A model generated the notes under the pieces. That model ran no database searches and was not told the DNA's origin. It worked only from the letters and a program-made list of their open reading frames with translations. A DNA stretch of 34,538 bases from an uncultured Bacilli bacterium. GTDB lineage: Bacteria > Bacillota_I > Bacilli_A > RF39 > UBA660. Of this stretch, positions 1 to 7,786 are shown piece after piece; positions within the stretch are counted from its first letter, which is position 1; each line of letters begins with the position of its first letter. The position numbers and the translations under genes were made by a program. The stretch covers positions 1-34,538 of the forward strand of contig CAKOQM010000009.1 of the NCBI GenBank assembly GCA_934101275.1. The letters run 5' to 3'.

Positions 1-1391
1 GAACTATTCGTTATTGATGTAATCTTTGGAGAAATATCATCTATCTTATCAATCACAATTTTTTCATGTGAGATATGATTATAGGCATCTTTCACATAGA
101 CATAATAGGTGCCATTTTCACTTACTTCATAAGTAACGGTTGTATCTAAAGTATTTTCAATTGTTATAAAGCTTGTTGGTTCTTCTTCACTTGTCGTTAC
201 TTGATAACCTGAAAGACCTATCACATCATCCGTTAAGTGAATGTTTAAAATGTCTTTGACTCCCCAATCTGTTAAAGTATTGGTAACGGTAATCTTTGGT
301 GCTTCTTTATCAATTAAAGTGATAGAATACGCTTCATAACTTATGTTACCCACTTTATCTTTACTCCAAATATAGTAAACGCCATTTTCACTTATTTCTT
401 TTTCTATTATTCCTGTATAATCTAACCAACTAGTAGGTGTTTCTTTACTTTCTGTTATTTGATAAGATGATACTCCACTTTTTTCATCTGTCATTGTAAT
501 CTTTAACAAATAACTTTCTTGATTATTAATCTCTTCAATGACTCTCTCCGGAGCTGTTTGATCTAGTTTATCTGTTGTTATTTGATATTCTTTAATGTTA
601 CCTACTTCATCTTTAACATAAATAGGATAATTTCCTTCTTTAATGTATTCTTTTTCTAAAGTTAAAGTTTTAGATGGGGTTACACTTGTCCATTTCTTAT
701 TATCATAACTATATTCAATGATATTTTTAGTAGCACTTGTCATATCAAGTGTGAAAATTTCTTTTTCTTTAGAATAGGCCTCATTTTGACTAGTAGCAAG
801 AATAGTGATTTCATTAGCTAAGTTTTCTTCTTCAATGTAAGAGGTATTAACTGTTATTTTACTTTCAAAAGTGGCATTCATTACTTCATCGATCGCTGGA
901 GTATCTTTGTCCATCCATAGTTTTAATTCATAAGTAGCTTCTTCATTAGGTCTTAATGAACCACTCGTTAGTTTAAAAGAACTCGTGGCTGTATCAAGTG
1001 TTGTTTTTGCCTCTTCATAAGTATTTAACACTTTAGGTGTACCATCATTTAAAGAGACTTTTATATATCGATTAGGAAACTGTTTTACATTTTGACTCGC
1101 TAATAAATCTTCTAAATTCACCTCATAAGTAGCTATTGTATTACAGGTGTTTTTTATCGTAAAAGAGTATCCTTTTTCTTTTAGGCCTTCTTCATCTTCT
1201 GTCGGAACCATGTTATCTAAAGTTATGGCATCTGTGTTATCGGTATAAGTAAGTGAAAAACAGTTGGTCTTTGCCACATTAAAATCATTTTGTTTCACAT
1301 TATAATTCCAATAGGCATAAGATAGACCGATAACACTTAAGATGAATAAGATGACACTTGTTATTAATACAATTTTTTTCTTCTTTGACAT
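1..1391 (-). CDS. Ig-like repeat surface protein, N-terminal part (runs off left edge)
   Basis: An open frame of 463 codons starts with ATG at 1391 and has no stop before the window edge, so the C-terminus is missing. An AAGGAAG ribosome site lies about 10 bases upstream, and a TATACT box lies close in front of it. The N-terminus has lysines and one hydrophobic segment (about residues 5-25, ending near SYAYWNYNV), fitting a signal peptide or anchor. A CF..TYTD stretch follows, then a beta-rich region (about 40-180), then several Ig-like units with recurring motifs such as VKDEVGN, SKDKVGN and VKDAYNH, each after an S.YQ(I/V)T strand. Such units are usual in secreted adhesins and matrix proteins of Bacillota. 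I infer a cell-surface protein. No enzymatic motif is seen and ligand and exact family are unknown. Confidence 0.75.
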   Translation of the reverse strand, partial: MSKKKKIVLITSVILFILSVIGLSYAYWNYNVKQNDFNVAKTNCFSLTYTDNTDAITLDNMVPTEDEEGLKEKGYSFTIKNTCNTIATYEVNLEDLLASQNVKQFPNRYIKVSLNDGTPKVLNTYEEAKTTLDTATSSFKLTSGSLRPNEEATYELKLWMDKDTPAIDEVMNATFESKITVNTSYIEEENLANEITILATSQNEAYSKEKEIFTLDMTSATKNIIEYSYDNKKWTSVTPSKTLTLEKEYIKEGNYPIYVKDEVGNIKEYQITTDKLDQTAPERVIEEINNQESYLLKITMTDEKSGVSSYQITESKETPTSWLDYTGIIEKEISENGVYYIWSKDKVGNISYEAYSITLIDKEAPKITVTNTLTDWGVKDILNIHLTDDVIGLSGYQVTTSEEEPTSFITIENTLDTTVTYEVSENGTYYVYVKDAYNHISHEKIVIDKIDDISPKITSITNS

Positions 1392-1473
1392 GAAAAATTA
1401 CTTCCTTATTTTAGTATATAACAGTTTGATTATTTTAAACAAACTCTTCTCTATTACCGTTTAATTGTATCAT

Positions 1474-1498
1474 AATTGATATCAAAATGATATCAATT
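1474..1498. repeat. 11-bp perfect inverted repeat, possible operator
   Basis: The arms AATTGATATCA and TGATATCAATT are separated by AAA, between the terminator of the glucosaminidase gene and the promoter region of the surface-protein gene that starts at 1391. There is no T-run in the right place and the stem is very AT-rich, so an operator is more likely than a terminator. The binding protein is unknown. Confidence 0.4.
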
Positions 1499-1505
1499 TT
1501 AAGCA

Positions 1506-1531
1506 TAAAAAAATTAGATATAACTATCTAA
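1506..1531 (-). terminator. Rho-independent terminator of the glucosaminidase gene
   Basis: On the minus strand TTAGATA-GTTA-TATCTAA is followed directly by seven T. The stem is weak (AT-rich), but it sits immediately after the stop codon. Confidence 0.6.
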
Positions 1532-1536
1532 CTTTC

Positions 1537-2211
1537 TTAAGCATTCCTAATGGCATTTATATAATTATTAACTTTATAAGCCCATGTACTACTTGTCGCA
1601 TATTTGGTATTTATTTGTTCAGGTGTAACAAGACCCTTTTGAATATAGTTATTAGATAAATTTTTTATCATAGCTTCAATACCAGCATCTAAAGAATCAA
1701 AAGTAGCGTAAGATGTACCAAGACAACTTCCCGCACCCTTCATACCACCTACATTATTACACTTTGTAACCATAGAGCTACAGCCCCATTTACAACCTGT
1801 TTCTAGTAAAGTAATGGCTAAAGCTAAATAAGGGTCTACGCCATACTGAATAGAATATTTAGCAAAACTCATTCCGTATCCACTTAACGTACTACTTAGA
1901 CTGTTATTTAACTTTAAAGCAAGTTCTTCCATCGTCATGCCTTCATAGACAATGACAGGTGTTGATGCTTTTAAACTTATAATTTCTATTTCTTGTTTTA
2001 GTTCTTTTTCATCAAACTTTAATTCTTTTTCTTGTAGCTTTTTCGTTTGATTTTTTAACATAACCGATTCAATCACGGCATTAGACGCTGTTGTATATGC
2101 ACTGTCTAATGAAATAATTGTAATTCCTTCTATTAGATTTGTAAAAATTTCAATACTACATATAACGGTGATTGCAAGTAAAACGGCTTTCACCGAGGGT
2201 AATTTTTTCAT
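1537..2211 (-). CDS. Membrane-anchored glucosaminidase / lysozyme-like hydrolase
   Basis: Predicted peptidoglycan hydrolase (endo-beta-N-acetylglucosaminidase, Pfam glucosaminidase type). The N-terminus carries one hydrophobic segment after a KK pair. A charged helical stalk rich in K/E follows (about residues 50-78), then the catalytic domain. The core has LAITLLETG with the likely catalytic Glu at about residue 137, then CNNVGGMKG and a YATF motif typical of the family, and it ends in an aromatic helix. Several Cys may form disulfides outside the cell. An in-frame ATG at 2250 would give 13 more residues, but it overlaps the TATAAT box. The ATG at 2211 has AAGGAT 9 bases upstream and is preferred (224 residues). 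It is monocistronic with its own promoter and terminator. Its role in growth or spore development is not shown. Confidence 0.8.
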   Translation of the reverse strand: MKKLPSVKAVLLAITVICSIEIFTNLIEGITIISLDSAYTTASNAVIESVMLKNQTKKLQEKELKFDEKELKQEIEIISLKASTPVIVYEGMTMEELALKLNNSLSSTLSGYGMSFAKYSIQYGVDPYLALAITLLETGCKWGCSSMVTKCNNVGGMKGAGSCLGTSYATFDSLDAGIEAMIKNLSNNYIQKGLVTPEQINTKYATSSTWAYKVNNYINAIRNA

Positions 2212-2248
2212 TTCTAAACCATCCTTCTTCTTTCCAGAAAGTGAACTC

Positions 2249-2278
2249 ATTATACAATAGCTTATTCCTATTTGTCAA
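2249..2278 (-). promoter_or_regulatory. Sigma-A promoter of the glucosaminidase gene
   Basis: TTGACA (2273-2278) and TATAAT (2249-2254) with an 18-base spacer, both perfect consensus. It decides the translation start, because the longer frame would begin inside the -10 box. Confidence 0.85.
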
Positions 2279-2361
2279 ATTTTTTGACTTTTGAAGACGT
2301 ACGTTTGTACTTGTTTTGGCTATAAAGCCCGATGAATAAAGGGTTTAAAAAATGTGTTTTT

Positions 2362-2880
2362 TTAAGAAAAAAAGAAAGAAGTAATCAAAAAAGCCATGAT
2401 AACACCGACAGCATCGGCAAATAAACCCGCGCTTAAGGCATGTTTCGTTTTGGTCACTTTTACAGAACCAAAGTAAAGGGCTAAGACATAAATTGTCGTA
2501 TCGGTACACCCTTGTAAATTAGAGGCTAATCTTCCTACGAAAGAATCGGGACCATATAATTCAAAAATATTGGTCATAATGGCTAGGGAAGCTGTCCCGG
2601 AAATGGGTCTTACAAGGGCCATTGGTAACACTTGAATAGGAAGACCTATTCGGTTTAAAAAAGGTGTAAAATAAGAAAAAATAAACTCAAGAAAATGAGA
2701 ATTTAAAAACAAATTTGTTGCAAAAACCATCGCGATAACCGCTGGGGCAATATTGAAGGTGGTAATAAGGCCTTCTTTCGCCCCTTTTAAAAAAGAATCA
2801 TAGACATTCACTCTTTTTTTAAAGGCATATAAAATAATACCTAAAACAAAAAGAGGAACAATATAATTAGATATTTGCAT
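2362..2880 (-). CDS. spmB: Spore maturation protein B
   Basis: Integral membrane protein of 172 residues with four to five hydrophobic segments, of the nucleoside-recognition (Gate) domain family. Conserved stretches include LVRPISGTASLA and NLQGCTDTTIY. With SpmA it is needed for full dehydration of the spore core in Bacillus subtilis. The first bases overlap the end of spmA by 14, and the order dacB-spmA-spmB is the same as in B. subtilis, which makes the call firm. It acts in the spore or mother-cell membranes. No clear terminator was found downstream in 2281-2361. Confidence 0.92.
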   Translation of the reverse strand: MQISNYIVPLFVLGIILYAFKKRVNVYDSFLKGAKEGLITTFNIAPAVIAMVFATNLFLNSHFLEFIFSYFTPFLNRIGLPIQVLPMALVRPISGTASLAIMTNIFELYGPDSFVGRLASNLQGCTDTTIYVLALYFGSVKVTKTKHALSAGLFADAVGVIMAFLITSFFFS

Positions 2881-3451
2881 TTTTTCTCCTTTTTATATAA
2901 TCGTAAATAAGTCCCGAAATATTAGAACAAAGTGTTGCTAAAATACTTGTCAAAATAATCTCAGAAGGATTAGCACTTTGATACATGGCTCGTAAGGCAA
3001 TAACCGTCGTTGGTACCAAAGTAACACCACCCGTATTTAAAACAAGGAATGTTATCATAGCCTCGGTAGCGGTGTCTTTTTGAGGATTATCTTCTTGCAT
3101 ACATTCCATAGCTTTTAAGCCAAAAGGTGTCGCGGCACTACCAAGACCTAAGGCATTGGCCGCGATATTACTGGCAATATAAGATAAAGCTTTATGATTT
3201 TTCGGTAAAGAGGGAAAAAGTTTAGATAAAAAAGGACAAACAAGGTCAGAAAATTTTTCTAAAATCCTGGCATCTTCGGCAATTTGCATAATTCCTGTCC
3301 ATAAAACAAGTAAAGGCATCATATCTAAAAGAAGATTAATACCATCTAAGCCGCCTTTTAAAATCTGACTATTTAAACTTTCAACATTGCCTGTAAGAAG
3401 GGAAAAGATGGCTCCAACCGCGATAAAAAAGACAAAAATATAGGTTACCAA
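2867..3451 (-). CDS. spmA: Spore maturation protein A
   Basis: Gate-domain membrane protein, partner of SpmB in spore core dehydration. The motif NIAANALGLGSAATPFG and the later NTGGVTLVPTTVIALR are the family signatures. Start: the longest frame begins at a TTG at 3469, but that codon directly abuts GGAGG, the likely SD, and the next candidate GTG overlaps it. The TTG at 3451 lies 11 bases after GGAGG and gives a protein that begins just before the first membrane segment, as in the B. subtilis protein (194 residues). The SD lies inside the last codons of dacB, so the two are translationally coupled. Confidence 0.9.
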   Translation of the reverse strand: MVTYIFVFFIAVGAIFSLLTGNVESLNSQILKGGLDGINLLLDMMPLLVLWTGIMQIAEDARILEKFSDLVCPFLSKLFPSLPKNHKALSYIASNIAANALGLGSAATPFGLKAMECMQEDNPQKDTATEAMITFLVLNTGGVTLVPTTVIALRAMYQSANPSEIILTSILATLCSNISGLIYDYIKRRKNANI

Positions 3452-4509
3452 TGTGTAAGCCACCTCCAAAATTTGACAAAGAAATTTTCTTTAACCGATT
3501 TATTTATTTCTTGGTAAATATCAGTTTTGGAAAGAAGCGTATCCCCAAGATAAACAAAAGCTTCGCCTACTCTTTCCTCTTGACTTGTGTTATCTAAATT
3601 AATTTTTATTTGCAGATTCTTTTTTTCTTCTTCTTTTAAAAGAGCATATAGATTTTCTTTAATATAGTACTTTGCGGGATTTTCTTCATCAATCACAAAA
3701 TTATCTTTATCAAGTAAAAGAACCCGGTCGTAATTTTTAAAGACCTCTTCGCAAAAGTTTTTATGGTCTAAAAAATCATTACCGTCATTTAGGGTAACGA
3801 CAATACAGGTTTTCTCGTCTTTAGAAGAAGCTGTAACAAGGGTTCTTTTGGCTTTTTTCGTAAAACCAGTTTTGCCACCCAACTGATATTCATAAGAAAA
3901 AAGAAGTTTATTTTTATTTTGCCAAACATAACTTTTGTTTAAGGTGCTTGCTTTATAACTTTTTGTATGAATAATTTCTTTAAAGTTGTCATTTAAAAGA
4001 GCATAACGCATAAGAAGGGCCATATCATAGGCAGTCGATGTATTTCCTTCTTTTTTTTCATTTTCAAGACCGTGAGGATTTATAAAATGAGTATGGTTCA
4101 TCCCAAGTTCCACGGCTTTTTCATTCATTAAAGCAACAAAATTATCGGTATTACCGGCAATATGATAAGCTATCTCAATGGCCGCATCATTGCCACTTCG
4201 AAGCATAAGACCATAAAGTAAATCTTTCAAGCGCATTTTTTCTCCTATTTGTAAGTAAATGGCACTTCCAAAAGCCTTTAAAACCTCTTCGCCAACGGTT
4301 CTTTCACTTTCTAAATTTCCCTTTTCAAGAGCAATTAAACATGTCATAATCTTGGTGGTACTCGCAATTAATTTTTCTTTCTGGGAATCTTTAGAAAAAA
4401 GAACTCTTTCGGAATCAAAGTCCATGACAACATAGCTTTCTGCTAAAGAAGATGCTTTGATAGGTAGGAAAAGGAAAAAAAGTGCGATAACAAAATATAT
4501 CCCTTTCAT
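3445..4509 (-). CDS. dacB: Sporulation D-alanyl-D-alanine carboxypeptidase (PBP5*-like)
   Basis: Penicillin-binding protein of the S11 peptidase family, which trims stem peptides of spore cortex peptidoglycan. A signal peptide lies at residues 1-20. All three active-site motifs are present: STTK (50-53), SGN (105-107) and KTG (213-215). The C-terminal domain after about residue 260 ends in an amphipathic aromatic tail (FFVKFWRWLTHW) expected to bind membrane. It heads the dacB-spmA-spmB operon, as in B. subtilis where the operon is sigma-E controlled. The start ATG has AAGGTGAT 5 bases upstream, and a CATACAAT box precedes that. Confidence 0.93.
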   Translation of the reverse strand: MKGIYFVIALFFLFLPIKASSLAESYVVMDFDSERVLFSKDSQKEKLIASTTKIMTCLIALEKGNLESERTVGEEVLKAFGSAIYLQIGEKMRLKDLLYGLMLRSGNDAAIEIAYHIAGNTDNFVALMNEKAVELGMNHTHFINPHGLENEKKEGNTSTAYDMALLMRYALLNDNFKEIIHTKSYKASTLNKSYVWQNKNKLLFSYEYQLGGKTGFTKKAKRTLVTASSKDEKTCIVVTLNDGNDFLDHKNFCEEVFKNYDRVLLLDKDNFVIDEENPAKYYIKENLYALLKEEEKKNLQIKINLDNTSQEERVGEAFVYLGDTLLSKTDIYQEINKSVKENFFVKFWRWLTHW

Positions 4510-4527
4510 AAGGTATCACCTTGTTTC

Positions 4528-4535
4528 ATTGTATG
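4528..4535 (-). promoter_or_regulatory. Sigma-E-like -10 box of dacB-spmA-spmB
   Basis: CATACAAT on the minus strand matches the B. subtilis sigma-E -10 consensus (CATACANT) at every position and lies 5 bases before the SD of dacB. No good -35 (KMATATT) is seen at the expected distance; that area is occupied by the preceding terminator. The function is inferred from the operon's known regulation. Confidence 0.45.
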
Positions 4536-4557
4536 AAAAAAAGGACTCTTTTAGTCC
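4536..4557 (-). terminator. Terminator of the lipoprotein operon
   Basis: Minus strand GGACT-AAAAG-AGTCC followed by seven T, directly after the stop of the lipoprotein gene and before dacB. Confidence 0.8.
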
Positions 4558-4563
4558 AATCTT

Positions 4564-5055
4564 TTAACCAGCAAAAATGCCATGTATTTTTTGTAAAGTA
4601 ATATAATTAGGATTTTCAAGTTTCCAAGTATCATTATCTAAATAAACCTGAAAAGTTAAGGTATATTTAATACGCTTATTTTCTTTTTTCATATAATCGA
4701 GTTGTAAATCTTTATAAGATTGTTCTTTATTGGTTTCATAAGCTTCGTTGGCTTTTTTAATCGCGTTATTATAATCATAAACCTCAATAGTCGCACTCAC
4801 GAGGGCCTTATCCCCATCATATGTCACATTATCAATATGATACGTTAAATCAACATATTGTTTTTTCATAATAAGAGCATAAATTTCTTGTTGTTTGGTA
4901 TTTAAATTTTCATTTTGAATCAATTCGTTTAAAGAAGATGTGACTTTTTCACTATGATTTTGATAAGCATTTAAGTAGTCTATCACAGGTGTCTTGGCAT
5001 TATTAGAAACACATCCTGAAAAAAGAAAAAGACACAAGAAAATGAAAATTTTCAT
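4564..5055 (-). CDS. Small lipoprotein of unknown function
   Basis: 163 residues with a lipoprotein signal: MKIFIFLCLFLFSGC, lipobox LFSGC, and lipid attachment expected at the Cys. The mature part is helical, then a beta-hairpin region (VDLTYHIDNVTYDGDKAL and TLTFQVYLDNDTWKL), similar in style to NTF2-like or DUF4878-type lipoproteins, but I cannot assign a family. The frame extends to a GTG at 5061, but that GTG lies inside the AAGGAGTG ribosome site. The ATG at 5055 is preferred and overlaps the stop of the upstream gene by 4 bases (ATGA). Confidence 0.75.
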   Translation of the reverse strand: MKIFIFLCLFLFSGCVSNNAKTPVIDYLNAYQNHSEKVTSSLNELIQNENLNTKQQEIYALIMKKQYVDLTYHIDNVTYDGDKALVSATIEVYDYNNAIKKANEAYETNKEQSYKDLQLDYMKKENKRIKYTLTFQVYLDNDTWKLENPNYITLQKIHGIFAG

Positions 5056-5684
5056 AAACACTCCTTATAAGTCATTTTAATGAGTAAAAAGACTTCATGC
5101 ATTTTTAACGTATAAGGTTTGGCGATTTCTTCTCTTAATCTTTTTATCATATAAGGAAAATCATCGGTCGCTTCTTTAAAAAATTCATAATAAATATAAG
5201 CACATTTACTCTTATTTTGATTGTCCTCTAAAGAATTTATTTCAACTTCTAAAAAATGTTTTTCTTTTAGGGCTTGCCGAAACTCTTTTCGAAGAGGCAG
5301 TTTTTCCTTTTTTTCATATAAAACATCACGACATTCTTTTTCTCCAACAACTTCATAAATATTGTTCCAATCTTCCATTAAAACTTTACTTTTTGCTAAG
5401 ACTTTTCCTTCTTCGTTAAACTCTAAAAAAATAGCTTCTTTTAAGCCCGAAAATAAAATTCCCGAAAGACGTTTATTGTCTTTTAAAATAGCTTTGTTTA
5501 GGTAAGGTTTTATCCACTCTTTATCCAGAGAAATTTGATATTCTAAAAAATCTTTAATCGCTAGTTCATTTATTCTTATAAAAGGAACTTTTTTAAATAA
5601 TGTGAGTGAATCTGTTTTTTCCCATTCATAATAATCCCATAATTCATCATCTAAATTAACAAGTAAATCGTAATAATATAGCAT
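5052..5684 (-). CDS. YjbA-like (UPF0736/DUF3603) protein
   Basis: Cytosolic protein of 210 residues without membrane segments. The N-terminal pattern (LLVNLDDELWDYYEWEKTD, then a KVPF strand) resembles the start of B. subtilis YjbA (UPF0736), a protein of unknown role. The rest is charged and helical. The family call rests on remembered sequence similarity and is moderate. The gene starts one base before the end of the small membrane protein gene and overlaps the lipoprotein gene by 4 bases, so the three form one operon. Confidence 0.5.
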   Translation of the reverse strand: MLYYYDLLVNLDDELWDYYEWEKTDSLTLFKKVPFIRINELAIKDFLEYQISLDKEWIKPYLNKAILKDNKRLSGILFSGLKEAIFLEFNEEGKVLAKSKVLMEDWNNIYEVVGEKECRDVLYEKKEKLPLRKEFRQALKEKHFLEVEINSLEDNQNKSKCAYIYYEFFKEATDDFPYMIKRLREEIAKPYTLKMHEVFLLIKMTYKECL

Positions 5685-5882
5685 TTATTTTTTCCTCTCT
5701 TTCTTAGACCAAATAATTAAGATAATGCCGATAATTAGATAGATCAAAATACCTCTTTTAATAATAAAATAAACAAATTCTAATAAAGTATACCCAAAAA
5801 AGAAGAGATTTATGTAAAGAAGTGTCAAAAAGAAAAAGAAAGAACAAAATAAAAGACCACAAATGAAATAAAAAATACGCAT
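5685..5882 (-). CDS. Small two-helix membrane protein
   Basis: 65 residues, with two hydrophobic segments (about 3-30 and 40-58) and a basic tail (WSKKERKK). AAGGTGA lies 8 bases before the ATG. First gene of the operon with the YjbA-like and lipoprotein genes and divergent from uppP. No family recognised. Confidence 0.65.
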   Translation of the reverse strand: MRIFYFICGLLFCSFFFFLTLLYINLFFFGYTLLEFVYFIIKRGILIYLIIGIILIIWSKKERKK

Positions 5883-5909
5883 GGAATCGTCACCTTTTTT
5901 AATATTTTA

Positions 5910-5938
5910 TTTCTTTATTAAAAAAATTAGTATATAAT
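5910..5938 (+). promoter_or_regulatory. Promoter of uppP
   Basis: TATAAT at 5933-5938, with only a poor T-rich -35 (TTTCTT at 5910-5915) 17 bases upstream. The -10 box ends only 5 bases before AAGGTGAT (5944-5951), so the leader would be about 15 bases. Confidence 0.5.
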
Positions 5939-5954
5939 GTTGTAAGGTGATTTT

Positions 5955-6767
5955 ATGGAGTGGATTAAATATATTTTACTGGGAATTTTACAAGGTTTAA
6001 CGGAACCTTTACCTATCTCGTCAAGTGGACATCTTGTTTTGTTTAAAAATTTATTCAATACCAATATGTTAACAGATGTCAACTTTGAAATTGTCGTTAA
6101 TTTTGGTTCCTTTATTGCTATTTTACTTATTTTTTGGAAAGATATTGTAAGACTTGTTAGTGCTTTCTTTGGTTATATTTTTAATAAGAAAAAAAGAAAA
6201 GAGTATCAAAAAGATTTTAAATATTGTCTTTTAATTATTCTAGGAAGTGTGCCTGTTGGTATAGCCGGTGTTTTATTTAAGGACAAAATTGATACTTTAT
6301 CTGGAAATATGATTTTTTTAGGTATTGCTTTTCTAATAACTTCTCTTATGCTATTCTTGGTTAAAAATAGCAAAGGAAAAAAAGAAGATTATGATATCAC
6401 ATATAAAGATGCCATTATTATAGGACTTATGCAAATGGTGGCCTTACTTCCTGGTATTAGTAGAAGCGGAACCGTTTTAGTAGGTTGCCTTCTTTGTGGA
6501 CTATCTCGCAAAAGTTCTTTAAAATATACTTTTATGTTATACTTTCCGGTATCCGTTGCCTCTATGGGTTTAGGCGTTTTAGATATGATTGGCGATAGTG
6601 CAATAGCTTCTTTTTGGGATTACTACTTTGTGGGAATGCTTTGTGCTGGAGTTGTTACTTTCTTCTCTTACCGTATTTTATCTAATATGGTTCAAAAAGG
6701 AAGTTTGTGGAAATTCTCTATTTACTGCTTATGCTTAGGCATCTTTGTTCTCTTTTACTTCCGTTAA
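5955..6767 (+). CDS. uppP: Undecaprenyl-diphosphatase
   Basis: Integral membrane enzyme (BacA type) that dephosphorylates undecaprenyl pyrophosphate to recycle the lipid carrier of cell-wall synthesis; it also confers bacitracin tolerance. Motif 1, Q13GLTE17PLPISSSGH, matches the (E/Q)xxxE plus SSxGH signature, and motif 2 is PGISRSGT at 166-173. There are seven to eight hydrophobic helices in 270 residues, a normal length. The ATG has AAGGTGAT 3 bases upstream. It is a single gene, ended by a strong bidirectional terminator shared with the convergent gene. Confidence 0.95.
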   Translation: MEWIKYILLGILQGLTEPLPISSSGHLVLFKNLFNTNMLTDVNFEIVVNFGSFIAILLIFWKDIVRLVSAFFGYIFNKKKRKEYQKDFKYCLLIILGSVPVGIAGVLFKDKIDTLSGNMIFLGIAFLITSLMLFLVKNSKGKKEDYDITYKDAIIIGLMQMVALLPGISRSGTVLVGCLLCGLSRKSSLKYTFMLYFPVSVASMGLGVLDMIGDSAIASFWDYYFVGMLCAGVVTFFSYRILSNMVQKGSLWKFSIYCLCLGIFVLFYFR

Positions 6768-6799
6768 AAATGACTCAGGAATTCCTGAGTCATTTTTTT
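6766..6799. terminator. Bidirectional terminator between uppP and the nuclease-like gene
   Basis: A perfect 22-base palindrome (6771-6792, centre GGAATTCC) flanked by AAAAA on the left and seven T on the right, so it can end transcription in both directions. The uppP stop codon and the stop of the facing gene touch it. Confidence 0.9.
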
Positions 6800-7667
6800 A
6801 ATCTTGTAAATCCAAGATTTCTTTTTCACTTAAGCCAGTTGCCATCACTATTTTTTCAATAGGGACTTCAATTTTTAGGAGTTCTCTAGCAATAGCCATT
6901 TGAGCATTATTATAGCCTTCATTTTTACCTTTGCTGTAACCTTTATCATAACAGGCATTTAAAAACATTTTGTCTCGGTCATAATAAAGCATTTCATCAA
7001 AGTCTTTTAATAAATCTTCATTTTCTTTTATTAACTTCTTCATCAATTTATCACCCTCATAAATAGCATTTAACTTTTCAATGTCATCACATACGAAAAG
7101 GTATAATGCTTTTTCTAATGTCATATCATCGCTCTTTATAAGAGTATTATAATCGATTTGCCGTAAGTTTTCTAGATTGATATCGATGATTTCTATAAAA
7201 TCACTTCTTTCTATATGATATTTCTTTTCATATAGTTTACTGTGATAAATAAAGTCTCCTTGGCCTAAAGCATCATAACTGTTTAAGTTAATCTGATAAA
7301 CTTTTTTTAGATTTTCATACTCTTTAGCCGTTTTTACTTGTCTTAAAAGTAAGTGACATAAATACAAACCATTTTTAATATCACTGGTTTCATTATTATA
7401 ATAATTAATTTCTAGATTAACATAGAATTCATCATTTTCTAAGACCACATCCGCCTCGGAATTAACGATATTTTTGTTTATTCCAATACTTGGATGAATG
7501 AGTTTGATATCTTTATCAATCATATCTACAGGAATACCTATGGCTAGACTTATGATTTTGCGAAGATATTCTAAGCCTATTTTCTTCTCGGTAAATAATT
7601 TTTTAGCTACCTTATCTTTAAGCAAAGGAAACTTAATTTTTTCTTTTGCTGTCATATTTGTTGTCAT
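6798..7667 (-). CDS. PD-(D/E)XK (Rpn-type) nuclease-family protein
   Basis: 289 residues with the layout of the Rpn / PD-(D/E)XK transposase-like family, common in gut Bacillota. The N-terminal segment is followed by the nuclease core with NSEADVVLENDEFYVNLEIN (D near 73, E near 85, then N where family members usually have Q). The C-terminal tail has KGYSKGKNEGY followed by a helix-turn-helix-like end (EKIVMATGLSEKEILDL), typical of this family. Known relatives promote RecA-independent recombination in vivo; whether this one does is unknown. It is a single gene with AAAGGA 9 bases before the ATG. Such genes often spread by transfer, but no mobile-element ends are seen here. Confidence 0.75.
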   Translation of the reverse strand: MTTNMTAKEKIKFPLLKDKVAKKLFTEKKIGLEYLRKIISLAIGIPVDMIDKDIKLIHPSIGINKNIVNSEADVVLENDEFYVNLEINYYNNETSDIKNGLYLCHLLLRQVKTAKEYENLKKVYQINLNSYDALGQGDFIYHSKLYEKKYHIERSDFIEIIDINLENLRQIDYNTLIKSDDMTLEKALYLFVCDDIEKLNAIYEGDKLMKKLIKENEDLLKDFDEMLYYDRDKMFLNACYDKGYSKGKNEGYNNAQMAIARELLKIEVPIEKIVMATGLSEKEILDLQD

Positions 7668-7712
7668 ATATTTAATCCTTTCATTTGATGTCTTTTCGAA
7701 AAAACTGCCCTT

Positions 7713-7740
7713 ATTCTACATATAAAAAATTTATTTGCAA
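7713..7740 (-). promoter_or_regulatory. Possible promoter of the nuclease-like gene
   Basis: TTGCAA (7735-7740) and TAGAAT (7713-7718) with a 16-base spacer on the minus strand. Plausible but not strong. Confidence 0.35.
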
Positions 7741-7760
7741 CCGATTCGACAAAACATGTC

Positions 7761-7786
7761 AAAAAAAGAACCTATCAAAGATTCTT
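7761..7786 (-). terminator. Terminator of rmuC
   Basis: Minus strand AGAATC-loop-GGTTCT (one U-G pair) followed by seven T. The rmuC stop codon lies in the loop. Confidence 0.7.

Noticed and set aside
2251..2361. Terminator after spmB
   Set aside because: No stem followed by T-run could be found in the gap; the operon end is unclear.
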